DNA from: Bacillota bacterium
Lineage (GTDB): Bacteria > Bacillota > Clostridia > Christensenellales > Borkfalkiaceae
Reading direction: 5' to 3'
NCBI GenBank assembly: GCA_019423125.1
Contig: JAHZBZ010000002.1
Coordinates: 1 to 64,000, forward strand
Length of the DNA: 64,000 nt
Below the pieces are notes generated by a model. The model was not told the origin of the DNA. It searched no databases and saw only the letters and a list, made by a program, of their open reading frames with translations. A program made the position numbers and the translations under genes. Each line of letters opens with the position of its first letter. Position 1 is the first letter of the stretch. This document shows positions 15,551 through 24,044 of the stretch, in pieces.

Positions 15551-16516
15551 TTATTTTTTGTGTTCTTTTCTGTATCGGTGCGGCGTCATGCCGTACTCTT
15601 CTTTGAACAGGGTGTAAAAATAGGTCTGGTTTTCGTAGCCCGCCGTTTCAACGATCTCCGTGACGTTCATGTCCGTTGTCGTGAGAAGCCTTTCGACGAC
15701 TTTCAGTCGCTGGCGGATGAGAAGCTGTCGGAAGGTCATCCCGAAGATCGAGTGTATTCTGCGCGAGAGATATTCCACCGTGTAACCCAAGTTGTCCGCG
15801 AGTTCTCCAAGCGTCGCGTTCGGATAATTTTTTTCGAGATACAAAGTCGTCTGCGCCCGAAGCTGTTCGTTTGGAGAGGATGAGCAATAGGCATTTGCGA
15901 GCGTATCTTTATAATATGAAAGATAACTGAACAGCAGGGAAATGATCTGCGAGGGAATGAGGGCGTTGTCGTCTTCGCGGTTCGCGATCGCGTAGATGAG
16001 GTTGTCGAGCAGGTTGCGGATAGGAAAATTGTCACGCGTCTTGAAATGCAGGTATTCCCCCGGTGCGGACGCGTTGAAATTTTTTGTCAGAAAGTTGCAG
16101 AGGATGGGATTGTTCTCGACATTGTGAAGGATGTACTGCAAGAATGAATCTGCGGCGATGAAATTGATGCCGATGTCCCGCAGTTCCGCTTTTTTGATGG
16201 AGTGGCGGATGTGCTTGTTCAGAAAGAGTATGTCTCCCTCGTGCAGCGTGATGTCTTCTCCTCCGATGCGGTGGGTGATGCTGCCTGCGTACACATACAT
16301 AAATTCCAGATAATCGTGCCCGTGTTCGGGAAAATCGACAAAGCGCGTGTGAAGGCGCAGCTGAATCTGTCTGTCGGCATCGAACAGCATTTTTCGGTTG
16401 ACGATAAATTCCTTTGAGAAGGTATATTCCTCTTTCTTCACATCCTTTTCGCCCGCGAGAATGCGTTGTTCTTCCTCCGAGATGCGGATGAGTTTTTCAA
16501 TGATGCGCTTGTCCAT
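15551..16516 (-). CDS. AraC-family regulator, probably of rhamnose genes
   Basis: 321 residues: N-terminal cupin-like sensor (PEHGHDYLEFMYVYAG, ITLHEGDILFLNKHIRHS, about residues 60-110) and two C-terminal helix-turn-helix motifs (TLGELADNLGYTVEYLSRRI; VTEIVETAGYENQTYFYTLFK). AraC proteins of this type activate sugar operons when the sugar binds the cupin. It is divergent from rhaB, so L-rhamnose is the likely signal. The ATG lacks a Shine-Dalgarno site, and a well-formed promoter (16523-16551) puts the predicted transcription start at or within a base or two of the ATG, suggesting a leaderless mRNA. Confidence 0.88.
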   Translation of the reverse strand: MDKRIIEKLIRISEEEQRILAGEKDVKKEEYTFSKEFIVNRKMLFDADRQIQLRLHTRFVDFPEHGHDYLEFMYVYAGSITHRIGGEDITLHEGDILFLNKHIRHSIKKAELRDIGINFIAADSFLQYILHNVENNPILCNFLTKNFNASAPGEYLHFKTRDNFPIRNLLDNLIYAIANREDDNALIPSQIISLLFSYLSYYKDTLANAYCSSSPNEQLRAQTTLYLEKNYPNATLGELADNLGYTVEYLSRRIHSIFGMTFRQLLIRQRLKVVERLLTTTDMNVTEIVETAGYENQTYFYTLFKEEYGMTPHRYRKEHKK

Positions 16517-16522
16517 GTCATA

Positions 16523-16551
16523 AGTATAACAGATGAATGTAATAATGTCAA
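16523..16551 (-). promoter_or_regulatory. Promoter of the AraC-type regulator
   Basis: On the minus strand TTGACA (16546-16551), 17 bases, TATACT (16523-16528). The -10 ends only six bases before the ATG. Confidence 0.75.
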
Positions 16552-16582
16552 CAGAAGTTAAAATTTTCGATAAATAGTGTCC

Positions 16583-16611
16583 TTGTTTATACTAATTTCT
16601 TGCATTATAAT
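16583..16611 (+). promoter_or_regulatory. rhaBAD promoter
   Basis: TTGTTT (16583-16588), 17 bases, TATAAT (16606-16611). The weak -35 suits a promoter needing an AraC-type activator. Confidence 0.65.
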
Positions 16612-16640
16612 GTAGGAGAAAGAAACGAGGAGAGGAAAAG

Positions 16641-18008
16641 ATGAAAAGATATCTTGCCATCGACATCGGAGCTAGCAGCGGGCGTCATATCGTCGGCTGG
16701 GTCGACGAGGGAAAGATCGTCGCGGAAGAGGTCTATCGCTTTGCAAATAACTGCGAAATGCGTGACGGGCACCTCGTGTGGGACATTGCGCATCTCTTTT
16801 CACAGGTCAAAGAGGGCTTGAAGCAGGCTTTTTCTAAGTACGGCGACATTGCGAGCGTGTCCCTGGACACCTGGGCGGTCGACTATGTGCTGATGAAGGG
16901 AGAAGAGGAGATCCTGCCCTGTTATGCCTATCGCGACAGCCGCACGGAATCGGTCATCGAACAGGTTCACGCAAAAGTTCCGTTTGCGGAACTGTATGCG
17001 CGCACGGGGATCCAGTTTCAGCCTTTCAATACCGTCTATCAACTGTATGCGGATAAGCTGGAAGGCAGGCTTGCACGGGCGACAGATTATCTCATGCTTC
17101 CCGAATATCTGATGTATAAGCTGACGGGAGTGCGTGCGACGGAATACACGAACGCGACTTCGACGGGATTGGTCAACGCAAAGACGCGGCGCTTTGACGA
17201 AGAGATCCTTTCAAAACTCGGATTCGATGCAAAGATGTTCCGCACTCCGCTTGCGCCGGGAACATCGCTCGGCAGATTTTTGCCCGAAGTCCGCAAGGAG
17301 GTCGGCGGAGATGCCGAAGTTGTCCTTTGCGCCACGCACGACACGGCGAGCGCCGTGCTCGCCGCGCCGCTCAAAGATCAGGCCGTGCCTTATATTTCAA
17401 GCGGGACCTGGTCGCTTCTCGGCGTCGAACAGGCGAACGCGCACACCGATGTGCAGAGCCTCGGCAATAACTTTTCCAATGAAGGAAGCCCGGACGGCTT
17501 CCGCTATCAGAAAAACATCATGGGGCTTTGGATGCTGCAATCGGTCCGCCGCGAACTTGGCGGGATCTCCTTTCCCGAGATGATGAAGATGGCGCAGGAA
17601 AGCGATTGTCCCGCGCTTGTAGATTGCAATGACCGCGCTTTTCTTGCTCCGAAGAGCATGCGCAAGGCAGTGTGCGAAAAGGCCGGGCAGGCTCTCAGTG
17701 ACGGACAGATCGTGCGTTGTATCTACGAAAGTCTCGCAAAGAGTTATGCGGAGGCAGTCGGGCAGCTTTCTTGTGTTCTTTCGGTAAAGTTCGATCGTCT
17801 TCACATCATCGGCGGCGGATGCCGTGACGCATTTTTAAACTCGCTCACGGCAAAACGAACAGGATTGGAAGTGGTTGCAGGGCCTGTCGAGGCGACGTCA
17901 TTGGGCAATCTGCTTGTCCAGATGATCGCGGGCGGGGACTTTGAAGGGATCGCGCAAGGACGAGCGGCGATCGAGGCGTCGTTCGGACTTGAAAAATATA
18001 GTGCATAA
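16641..18008 (+). CDS. rhaB: Rhamnulokinase
   Basis: Phosphorylates L-rhamnulose to L-rhamnulose 1-phosphate. The 455-residue FGGY/ASKHA-fold kinase shows the phosphate-1 motif LAIDIGASSGRH, SVSLDTWAVDY with the catalytic Asp, ISSGTWSLLGVE, and the adenosine motif IGGGCRD near residue 395. GAGGAG precedes the ATG. It is the first gene of the rhaB-rhaA-rhaD operon, with 17 bases to rhaA. Confidence 0.95.
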   Translation: MKRYLAIDIGASSGRHIVGWVDEGKIVAEEVYRFANNCEMRDGHLVWDIAHLFSQVKEGLKQAFSKYGDIASVSLDTWAVDYVLMKGEEEILPCYAYRDSRTESVIEQVHAKVPFAELYARTGIQFQPFNTVYQLYADKLEGRLARATDYLMLPEYLMYKLTGVRATEYTNATSTGLVNAKTRRFDEEILSKLGFDAKMFRTPLAPGTSLGRFLPEVRKEVGGDAEVVLCATHDTASAVLAAPLKDQAVPYISSGTWSLLGVEQANAHTDVQSLGNNFSNEGSPDGFRYQKNIMGLWMLQSVRRELGGISFPEMMKMAQESDCPALVDCNDRAFLAPKSMRKAVCEKAGQALSDGQIVRCIYESLAKSYAEAVGQLSCVLSVKFDRLHIIGGGCRDAFLNSLTAKRTGLEVVAGPVEATSLGNLLVQMIAGGDFEGIAQGRAAIEASFGLEKYSA

Positions 18009-18025
18009 AAATGAGGAGGTAAAAG

Positions 18026-19279
18026 ATGAACAGATACGAACAGGCGAAAAAAATGTTTGCCGAATACGGCGTGGATACAGACAGGCAGATGGAGGCGCTC
18101 TCCAAGATCGCTATTTCCGTCCATTGCTGGCAGGGAGATGACGTCGTCGGATTCGACGGTGGCGGTGCCGCGAGCGGCGGGATCCAGACAACGGGAAATT
18201 ATCCCGGCAGGGCGCGCACACCCGAAGAGCTGATGCAGGACATCCGTTTCGCGTTCTCGCTCATGCCCGGGCAAAAGAGGCTGAACCTGCACGCGAGTTA
18301 TGCCATCCTCGGCGAGGATCTCGGAAAAGTGGATCGCGACGGCTACACGATCGCGCATTTTGCGCCCTGGGTCCGATTCGCTAAGGAGCTCGGGCTGGAA
18401 GGCATCGACTTCAACCCGACCTTTTTCTCTCATCCCAAGGTCAAAGACGGGCTTACCCTTTCCAGCCCCGACGAGGAGATCCGTTCTTTCTGGGTCAGAC
18501 ACGGGCAGGCTTGCCTGAAGATCGCCGAGGCGTTTGCGGAAGAAATGGGCTCGCATTGCCTCGTCAATATCTGGATTCCCGACGGACTCAAGGACGTTCC
18601 CGCCGACAGGTTGGGACCGCGCCTTCGCCTGAAAAAAACACTCGACGAGATCCTTTCCGTCCCTTATGACAAGAGCAAAGTGTCTGTTGCGGTGGAGAGC
18701 AAGGTGTTCGGCATCGGCGTTGAGAGCTATACGGTGGGGAACAACGAGTTCTATCAGAACTACGCGGCGTCTCGCGGGATCTGCTGCCTGCTCGACAACG
18801 GGCATTATCATCCCACGGAGACCGTTTCCGACAAGATCCCTTCGTTGCTCGCGTTCTATGATAAGGTCGCGCTCCATGTGACGCGCCCTGTGCGCTGGGA
18901 CAGCGATCACGTCGTTCTGCTCGAAGACGAGCTCAAGGAGATCTGCAAAGAGATTGTGCGCAACGACGCGACGGAAAAAGTAATGATCGGACTGGACTAC
19001 TTCGATGCGAGCATCAACCGCATCTCCGCATGGGTGGTCGGCGAGCGGAACATGGAAAAGGCGCTTCTCTTCGCGCTTCTGCAGCCGTACGATATGCTGA
19101 GGAAATTGCAGGATGAGGGCCGTTTCACTCAATTGATGTATGCACAGGAAGAGCTTAAGATGATGCCTTACGGCGACGTCTGGAAAGAATACCTGTCGCG
19201 TTACGGCTTTGCGGGGGACGATTGGTTCGGCAAAGTCGAAGACTATGAGAAAGAGATCTTAAAGGAGAGAAGAGCATGA
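18026..19279 (+). CDS. rhaA: L-rhamnose isomerase
   Basis: Converts L-rhamnose to L-rhamnulose in a metal-dependent TIM barrel. The 417-residue protein has the family's VHCWQGDDVVGFD near residue 35, GLEGIDFNPTFFSHPK, the metal-ligand regions VAVESKVFG and CLLDNGHYHPTE, and LHVTRPVRWDSDHVV. GAGGT precedes the ATG. Its stop codon overlaps the start of rhaD by four bases. Confidence 0.96.
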   Translation: MNRYEQAKKMFAEYGVDTDRQMEALSKIAISVHCWQGDDVVGFDGGGAASGGIQTTGNYPGRARTPEELMQDIRFAFSLMPGQKRLNLHASYAILGEDLGKVDRDGYTIAHFAPWVRFAKELGLEGIDFNPTFFSHPKVKDGLTLSSPDEEIRSFWVRHGQACLKIAEAFAEEMGSHCLVNIWIPDGLKDVPADRLGPRLRLKKTLDEILSVPYDKSKVSVAVESKVFGIGVESYTVGNNEFYQNYAASRGICCLLDNGHYHPTETVSDKIPSLLAFYDKVALHVTRPVRWDSDHVVLLEDELKEICKEIVRNDATEKVMIGLDYFDASINRISAWVVGERNMEKALLFALLQPYDMLRKLQDEGRFTQLMYAQEELKMMPYGDVWKEYLSRYGFAGDDWFGKVEDYEKEILKERRA

Positions 19280-20091
19280 AAAACATTCTGGAAGCACCTT
19301 TCGTAAAGGAAATGGAAGCGACGACGGCAAATATGTACCGTCTCGGCTGGGACGAGCGCAACGGCGGGAATATCTCTTATCTTTTGAAGGAGGAAGAGGT
19401 CGCGCAATATCTCGACACGAACAAGGTCCTGCGCGAGATCCCCACGGGCTTTGAGGCAAAGTCTCTGATCGGAAAATACTTCATCGTGACGGGCACGGGC
19501 AAATATTTCAAGAACGTGGAAAAGGACCCCGAAACAAATCTCGGTATCTTCCGCATCGCGCCCGACGGAAAGACGGCGCAGCTCCTTTGGGGCTATAAGG
19601 ACGGCGGCAGGTTCACTTCCGAATTGCCCGCACATCTGATGAGCCACATGGCGCGCCTCAAGGTCGATCCAGAAAACAGAGTCGTCATGCATTCGCATCC
19701 GACTTATACGCTCGCGATGAACTATGTCCACGAGTTGGACGAAAAGAAATTCACGCATACTCTTTGGGAGATGTGCACGGAATGTATCGTCGTCTTCCCC
19801 GACGGCGTGGGCATTCTGCCTTGGATGCTCTGCGGCACCAATTCCATCGGTGAGGCGACCGCAAAGAAGATGGAGGAGTTCCGCCTCGTTGTGTGGGGCA
19901 TGCACGGCATATACGGCGCGGGCAAGAGCCTCGACGAGACATTCGGTCTGATCGAGACGGTGGAAAAAGCTGCACAGATCTATATGCTGACGGCGCACCT
20001 CCCGCGGAAAAACACCATTCGCGACGAGCAGATGAAGGAGCTCGCCGAGTTCTTCAAAGTTGATTACAGAAAAGATTTCCTTGAACTCTGA
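19276..20091 (+). CDS. rhaD: Rhamnulose-1-phosphate aldolase
   Basis: Class II aldolase splitting rhamnulose 1-phosphate into dihydroxyacetone phosphate and L-lactaldehyde. 271 residues: GWDERNGGNIS, VTGTGKYFK, the zinc ligands HSHPTYT (about residues 139-141), the ECIVVFPDG segment with the catalytic acid, and the later WGMHGIYGAG with the third His. Its ATGA overlap with rhaA couples translation. No lactaldehyde reductase or rhamnose transporter gene is present in the window. Confidence 0.95.
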   Translation: MKNILEAPFVKEMEATTANMYRLGWDERNGGNISYLLKEEEVAQYLDTNKVLREIPTGFEAKSLIGKYFIVTGTGKYFKNVEKDPETNLGIFRIAPDGKTAQLLWGYKDGGRFTSELPAHLMSHMARLKVDPENRVVMHSHPTYTLAMNYVHELDEKKFTHTLWEMCTECIVVFPDGVGILPWMLCGTNSIGEATAKKMEEFRLVVWGMHGIYGAGKSLDETFGLIETVEKAAQIYMLTAHLPRKNTIRDEQMKELAEFFKVDYRKDFLEL

Positions 20092-20102
20092 TTTTTTATC
20101 GG

Positions 20103-20140
20103 GCAAAGCGGGAGAGGCAGACGAGCCTCTCCCGCTTTGC
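20103..20140 (+). terminator. Strong hairpin after rhaD
   Basis: A perfect 16-base stem GCAAAGCGGGAGAGGC / GCCTCTCCCGCTTTGC with a six-base loop, 12 bases past the rhaD stop. It has no T-run, so it may protect the mRNA 3' end rather than terminate. Confidence 0.5.
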
Positions 20141-20256
20141 GGTAAATGATAATATTTGAAAGAGCATATCAATGCATTGTATGTGAACCAATGCGGCGGA
20201 ATGATTGACTTTTTTTCCCTGTTGAGCTAAAATATTTCATGCAAAGGACAATGTAA

Positions 20257-20292
20257 GAAAAAAATTCCGGATCACAAAACAGTGATCCGGAA
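20257..20292 (-). terminator. Terminator of tRNA-Trp
   Basis: An 11-base perfect stem TTCCGGATCAC / GTGATCCGGAA; on the minus strand it is followed by seven T. Confidence 0.85.
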
Positions 20293-20296
20293 AATC

Positions 20297-20371
20297 TGGC
20301 AGGGGAGACGCGATTCGAACACGCAACCTACGGTTTTGGAGACCGCTACTCTACCGTTGAGCCACTCCCCT
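20297..20371 (-). tRNA. tRNA-Trp (CCA anticodon)
   Basis: Acceptor AGGGGAG/CTCCCCT, D arm GCTCAACGGTAGAG, anticodon loop CTCCAAA with CCA, T arm with GTTCGAATC, G discriminator and encoded CCA. All four stems fold. Confidence 0.95.
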
Positions 20372-20384
20372 AAAAGTCTTATTC

Positions 20385-20413
20385 ATTATATAATAAAAAA
20401 CGGGTTAAGTCAA
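20385..20413 (-). promoter_or_regulatory. tRNA-Trp promoter
   Basis: Minus strand TTGACT (20408-20413), 17 bases, TATAAT (20385-20390), 14 bases before the tRNA. Confidence 0.8.
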
Positions 20414-20441
20414 TCAGATTGAACTCAAAAGGAGCAAAAAA

Positions 20442-21251
20442 ATGAAAAAACAATTCAAACTCGGCGTTATCGGCGGCGGATTTATGGCGCAGGCCATCCT
20501 TAAGGGCGCCATTTATTCGGATTTCCTCAGGGCAAAGAAGATCATTGTCTCGGACGCCTCGCAGGAAGCGCTGGAAAATCTCGATTATCTCGGGGTCGCC
20601 ACGACGCCGAGCAACCGCGAGGTCGCGGAGAGCTGTGAGTACCTTCTCTTTGCGGTAAAGCCGCAGAACTTCGCTGCCGTCGCCGAGGATCTTAACGGTG
20701 TGCCCGTAGAGAAGGCGATCTCCATCATGGCGGGCGTACGCATCGAGAAGATCAAAAATGCTCTGTTCGGAGACGTCAAGGTCGCCCGTGCGATGCCGAA
20801 TCTTCCTTGCTCCATCGGTTCCGGCATGATCGCGGTGGATATGTCAGATTTTGAAAACGATCCGGACGACTGCGAGTTCATCAATTCCGTATTCGGAAAC
20901 CTCGGCAATGTGCTCAGCGTTCCCGAAGAAAAGCTGAACGCCGTTACGGGCATCAGCGGAAGCGGGCCCGCCTATGTGTATATGTTCATTGACGGACTCA
21001 TCAAGGCCGGAATGAAACAGGGACTCACCGAAGCGGAGGCAAAGACGCTTGCGGTCAACACCGTTTCGGGCGGTGCGGAGATGGTCGCGCATTCGGACGA
21101 CAAGTCGCTCGATGAACTCATTTCGGCTGTGTGCAGCAAGGGTGGAACGACCATTCAGGCGGTCGAGTCCTTCAAGAGGGACGATCTTTACGGCGCGATC
21201 GATCGCGCGGTAGATGCATGTGTAAGACGTGCGGAAGAGCTCTCCAAGTAA
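20442..21251 (+). CDS. proC: Pyrroline-5-carboxylate reductase
   Basis: Last step of proline synthesis, reducing pyrroline-5-carboxylate with NAD(P)H. 269 residues: Rossmann start LGVIGGGFMAQAIL (about residues 6-19), FAVKPQNF, ARAMPNLPCSIGSG and the C-terminal helical signature GSGPAYVYMFIDGL plus CSKGGTTIQAVE. AAGGAG precedes the ATG. proA and proB are not nearby. rnhA follows after four bases. Confidence 0.96.
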   Translation: MKKQFKLGVIGGGFMAQAILKGAIYSDFLRAKKIIVSDASQEALENLDYLGVATTPSNREVAESCEYLLFAVKPQNFAAVAEDLNGVPVEKAISIMAGVRIEKIKNALFGDVKVARAMPNLPCSIGSGMIAVDMSDFENDPDDCEFINSVFGNLGNVLSVPEEKLNAVTGISGSGPAYVYMFIDGLIKAGMKQGLTEAEAKTLAVNTVSGGAEMVAHSDDKSLDELISAVCSKGGTTIQAVESFKRDDLYGAIDRAVDACVRRAEELSK

Positions 21252-21255
21252 TTGT

Positions 21256-21696
21256 ATGAAGAGCGTACAACTCTATACGGACGGCGCCTGCTCGGGAAAC
21301 CCCGGGGCAGGCGGTTACGGTGCCATCCTCATTTATAAGGGCATAGAGAAGGAACTCAGCGGCGGCGAGAGGGAGACGACCAACAACCGCATGGAGATCT
21401 ATGCGGTCATCGCGGGGCTGCGTTGCCTGCGCGAGCCGTGCGAAGTGACTGTGTACAGCGACTCCGCCTATACGGTCAACGCCTTCAACGAGGGCTGGAT
21501 CTTCGGCTGGATGAAAAACGGCTGGAAAAAGGCGGACAATAAGCCCGTGCTCAATGCAGAGCTCTGGCAGGAGCTCTATTCTCTCACGCAAAAACACAAG
21601 GTCCGATTCGTCAAAGTAAAAGGACACGCGGACAATGTCTACAACAACCGTTGCGACGCACTCGCACGCGCGGCGATAAAAAAAGAGGAGGCGTGA
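21256..21696 (+). CDS. rnhA: Ribonuclease HI
   Basis: Cuts the RNA strand of RNA-DNA hybrids. The 146-residue protein carries the DEDD metal site: Asp in YTDGACSGNPG (residue 8), Glu in NNRMEIYAVI, Asp in YSDSAYTVN and Asp in NNRCDALAR; the basic handle GWKKADNK and the catalytic-loop His (KGHAD) are present. The ATG at 21256 starts right at the conserved first strand; its ribosome site is poor, so translation is probably coupled to proC. A GTG start nine codons earlier is possible but adds nothing conserved. Confidence 0.93.
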   Translation: MKSVQLYTDGACSGNPGAGGYGAILIYKGIEKELSGGERETTNNRMEIYAVIAGLRCLREPCEVTVYSDSAYTVNAFNEGWIFGWMKNGWKKADNKPVLNAELWQELYSLTQKHKVRFVKVKGHADNVYNNRCDALARAAIKKEEA

Positions 21697-21759
21697 GGGC
21701 ATGCGCCGTTCGCTTTTTAGATATAATATTAGAGACAGTCTTTTTCGGGAGATACTCGT

Positions 21760-22704
21760 TTGAAATCGCAGACAATAAAAAAATCCATACCATTATTCCT
21801 GCTTTCCGTCTGCTCCGTTGCCGTCGTCGTGTTCACCGTGTTCTGCATGACGATGTTTAAGCGCGGATTTCTGCACGAGCACGCCGTCGTCATCTCTTCC
21901 GTCTGCGTGACGGTCGAGATCTTTTATATCTCGGCTACGGCGATCCTGTATGTCTTCGGCAAGGAGACGGCTTTTAAATTATTGCTCTCCTTTCTCATCC
22001 TCGCGGCTTTTATGTTGCTCGGGCTTTTTCTCTTTCAGGTCACGGGCTTTTGGGATAAGATAGATACCGTCGACAAGTTGCAGGCGTTTATCCAGTCCAC
22101 CGGTCCGTGGACTCCCATTGTGTTTATCCTGATCCAGGCATTACAGGTCTTTCTCATACCTATCCCCGGCGTGCTCACCGTCGGGGCGGGCGTTCTGATG
22201 TTCGGCGAGTTCTGGACCTGCATCTACAGCTATGTCGGCATTCTTCTCGGTTCTTTTTGTGCGTTCTGGATCGGTCGCGTCGCGGGATACCGCGTCGCGG
22301 CGTGGCTGGTGGGGAAAGAGGCTCTGGATAAATGGCTGCAAAAGGTAAAGGGAAAGGATAAGATGTTGCTCACGGCAATGTTTATTCTGCCCATGTTCCC
22401 CGATGACATCCTTTGCTTCGTCTCGGGACTTTCCACGATGTCGTGGAAGTTTTTTATCATCATGCAGCTCGTTGCGCGCGCGCTTTCGGTGGTCACGACC
22501 AGTTATTCGCTCGGCGGAAGGATCATTCCGTATGATACCTGGTGGGGCATATTGCTCTGGATCCTGCTTGCAGCCGCGATCATTGCGTTTTTCATCTTTT
22601 TATATAAAAAAGGTGACAAGATCGAAAAATGGTTTTACGGGCTCTTTAAAAAGAAGAAAAAGGACGACAAAGACGGGCAGGATGATGAGTCTGAACAAAA
22701 CTAA
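21760..22704 (+). CDS. VTT-domain (TVP38/TMEM64-like) membrane protein
   Basis: 314 residues with about seven hydrophobic segments; the VTT/SNARE-associated core spans about 125-245 (PIPGVLTVGAGVLMFGEFW, GRVAGYRV, ILPMFPDDILCFVSGLS). The family is related to DedA proteins, several of which move lipids between leaflets; no specific substrate can be given. The tail is very charged (KKKKKDDKDGQDDESEQ) and cytoplasmic. The start is a TTG at 21760, eight bases after GGGAG; no ATG is placed as well. Confidence 0.85.
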   Translation: MKSQTIKKSIPLFLLSVCSVAVVVFTVFCMTMFKRGFLHEHAVVISSVCVTVEIFYISATAILYVFGKETAFKLLLSFLILAAFMLLGLFLFQVTGFWDKIDTVDKLQAFIQSTGPWTPIVFILIQALQVFLIPIPGVLTVGAGVLMFGEFWTCIYSYVGILLGSFCAFWIGRVAGYRVAAWLVGKEALDKWLQKVKGKDKMLLTAMFILPMFPDDILCFVSGLSTMSWKFFIIMQLVARALSVVTTSYSLGGRIIPYDTWWGILLWILLAAAIIAFFIFLYKKGDKIEKWFYGLFKKKKKDDKDGQDDESEQN

Positions 22705-22747
22705 ACTCGGCGGACATATGTTCCGCCGTTTTTCTTGTAAAAATACT

Positions 22748-22776
22748 TGCATTCTTTCACTCAATATGATATCATA
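22748..22776 (+). promoter_or_regulatory. Promoter of the SPFH/RHH operon
   Basis: TTGCAT (22748-22753), 17 bases, TATCAT (22771-22776 region), the -10 lying inside the palindrome at 22762-22779. Confidence 0.5.
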
Positions 22777-22779
22777 TTG
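22762..22779. promoter_or_regulatory. 18-base perfect palindrome, likely operator
   Basis: CAATATGATATCATATTG is a perfect inverted repeat 23 bases before the SPFH start and over the -10. The second gene of the operon encodes a ribbon-helix-helix protein, a class that binds such sites and often regulates its own operon. Confidence 0.5.
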
Positions 22780-22802
22780 ATATCAACTAAGGAGGTTGAA
22801 AG

Positions 22803-23729
22803 ATGGAAGAAAAAATCAAGCAGACGCAGGAGAAGATCCTCAAGGCAAAGAGCGGGTGGGGAATGCTCATCCTCAGCCTGATCCTTATGGTTGCAGGTGT
22901 TGTTGTTTGTGCGCTCTCATCGCAGGTTAAGAGCGAACTGCTCCTCATTGTTCCCGGGGCGATCGTCATTCTCGTCGGAGCGCTGCTGTTGCTTGGGCTC
23001 AAGACGGTCAACCCCAATGAGGCGATCGTCCTGACGCTGTTCGGCAAATATTACGGAACGCTCAAACAGGACGGCTTTTTCTGGGTGAATCCCTTCAGCA
23101 CGGCATTCAATCCCGCCGCGGGATCAATGGTCGGGCTCGGACGCAAGCTCTCTCTGAAGGCGATGACGCTCAACAACGAAAAGCAGAAAGTCAACGACGA
23201 AGAGGGCAATCCGATCGAGATCGGCGTCGTCGTGATCTGGAAGGTGGTGGACACGGCACACGCGGTCTTTGATGTGGACAACTATGTTTCTTATATATCG
23301 ACGCAGTGCGATGCGGCGATCCGTCAGGTCGCGCGGCAGTATCCTTACGACGTATCCGAAAACGGCGACGAGAAGTCTCTGCGCGGCTCTTCGGTAGAGA
23401 TCGCCGAAATTCTTAAAAAGGAGATCCAGGAGCGCGTCGAGATTGCGGGCATCGAGATCTCTGAAGCGCGCATCGCGCACCTTGCCTATGCGCCCGAGAT
23501 CGCGGCGGCGATGCTGCAGAGACAGCAGGCATCGGCGATCATTGCGGCCCGTCAGAAGATCGTGGACGGCGCGGTCAGCATGGTCGAGATGGCGCTCAAA
23601 AAGCTCAATGAAAACGGCATCGTCGAGCTGGACGAAGAGCGGAAGGCCGCCATGGTCTCCAATCTCCTGGTCGTGCTTTGCGGCAACAAAGACGCACAGC
23701 CCATCGTAAACAGCGGCTCGCTCTATTGA
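22803..23729 (+). CDS. SPFH/Band 7 domain membrane protein
   Basis: 308 residues: a cytoplasmic N-terminus, two close membrane segments (about 18-65, MLILSLILMVAGVVVC and LLLIVPGAIVILVGALLLLG), then the SPFH domain (VNPNEAIVLTLFGKYYGTLKQDGFFWVNPF; EIGVVVIWKVVDTAHAVFDVDNY) and an Ala-rich helix (EARIAHLAYAPEIAAAMLQRQQASAIIAARQ). SPFH proteins oligomerise on membranes and organise microdomains or hold proteases. AAGGAGG precedes the ATG. The gene is followed by a small RHH protein, a pairing I know from other Clostridia. Confidence 0.92.
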   Translation: MEEKIKQTQEKILKAKSGWGMLILSLILMVAGVVVCALSSQVKSELLLIVPGAIVILVGALLLLGLKTVNPNEAIVLTLFGKYYGTLKQDGFFWVNPFSTAFNPAAGSMVGLGRKLSLKAMTLNNEKQKVNDEEGNPIEIGVVVIWKVVDTAHAVFDVDNYVSYISTQCDAAIRQVARQYPYDVSENGDEKSLRGSSVEIAEILKKEIQERVEIAGIEISEARIAHLAYAPEIAAAMLQRQQASAIIAARQKIVDGAVSMVEMALKKLNENGIVELDEERKAAMVSNLLVVLCGNKDAQPIVNSGSLY

Positions 23730-23750
23730 TGCGCCGTTTTGCAAAGTACC

Positions 23751-23927
23751 GTGACAGACAAAAACGCAAAAAAACAGATCCCGCTGCGCATTTCGGAACA
23801 GCTCTACGAGTACCTGCTCGCGTGGGCGGAAGATGATTTTCGTTCGCTCAACGGGCAGATCGAGTATCTTCTGCACGAGTGCGTTGCCGCGCGCAAAAAG
23901 AAAAAGAAGAGCGAAGCGGAATTATAA
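23751..23927 (+). CDS. Arc-like ribbon-helix-helix protein
   Basis: 58 residues: the strand KKQIPLRIS followed by two helices (EQLYEYLLAWAEDDF and SLNGQIEYLLHECV) is the Arc/MetJ ribbon-helix-helix fold, with a Lys-rich tail. Such proteins bind DNA as dimers. The GTG at 23751, 21 bases after the SPFH stop, begins just before the conserved strand; an in-frame TTG at 23739 is the alternative, and neither has a clear ribosome site, so coupling to the SPFH gene is likely. It is a candidate ligand of the palindrome at 22762. Confidence 0.75.
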   Translation: MTDKNAKKQIPLRISEQLYEYLLAWAEDDFRSLNGQIEYLLHECVAARKKKKKSEAEL

Positions 23928-23941
23928 CAGAAGATCAGAAC

Positions 23942-23967
23942 AAAACCTCGGGCAAGCCCGGGGTTTT
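23942..23967 (+). terminator. Terminator of the SPFH/RHH operon
   Basis: AAAACCTCGGGC / GCCCGGGGTTTT stem with AA loop and a T-run. Confidence 0.85.
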
Positions 23968-23982
23968 TGTCCGTTTTTTTGT

Positions 23983-24011
23983 TTGTCATTTTCGGAAGGT
24001 TATGGTATAAT
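23983..24011 (+). promoter_or_regulatory. Promoter of the ABC-F gene
   Basis: TTGTCA (23983-23988), 17 bases, TATAAT (24006-24011). Confidence 0.75.
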
Positions 24012-24044
24012 GGTCGAAACGAAATATATGCGACAGAGGTTATC

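Noticed and set aside
20103..20140. rhaD hairpin as a classic intrinsic terminator
   Set aside because: The stem is perfect but no T-run follows on the + strand; it is kept only as a hairpin with reduced confidence.
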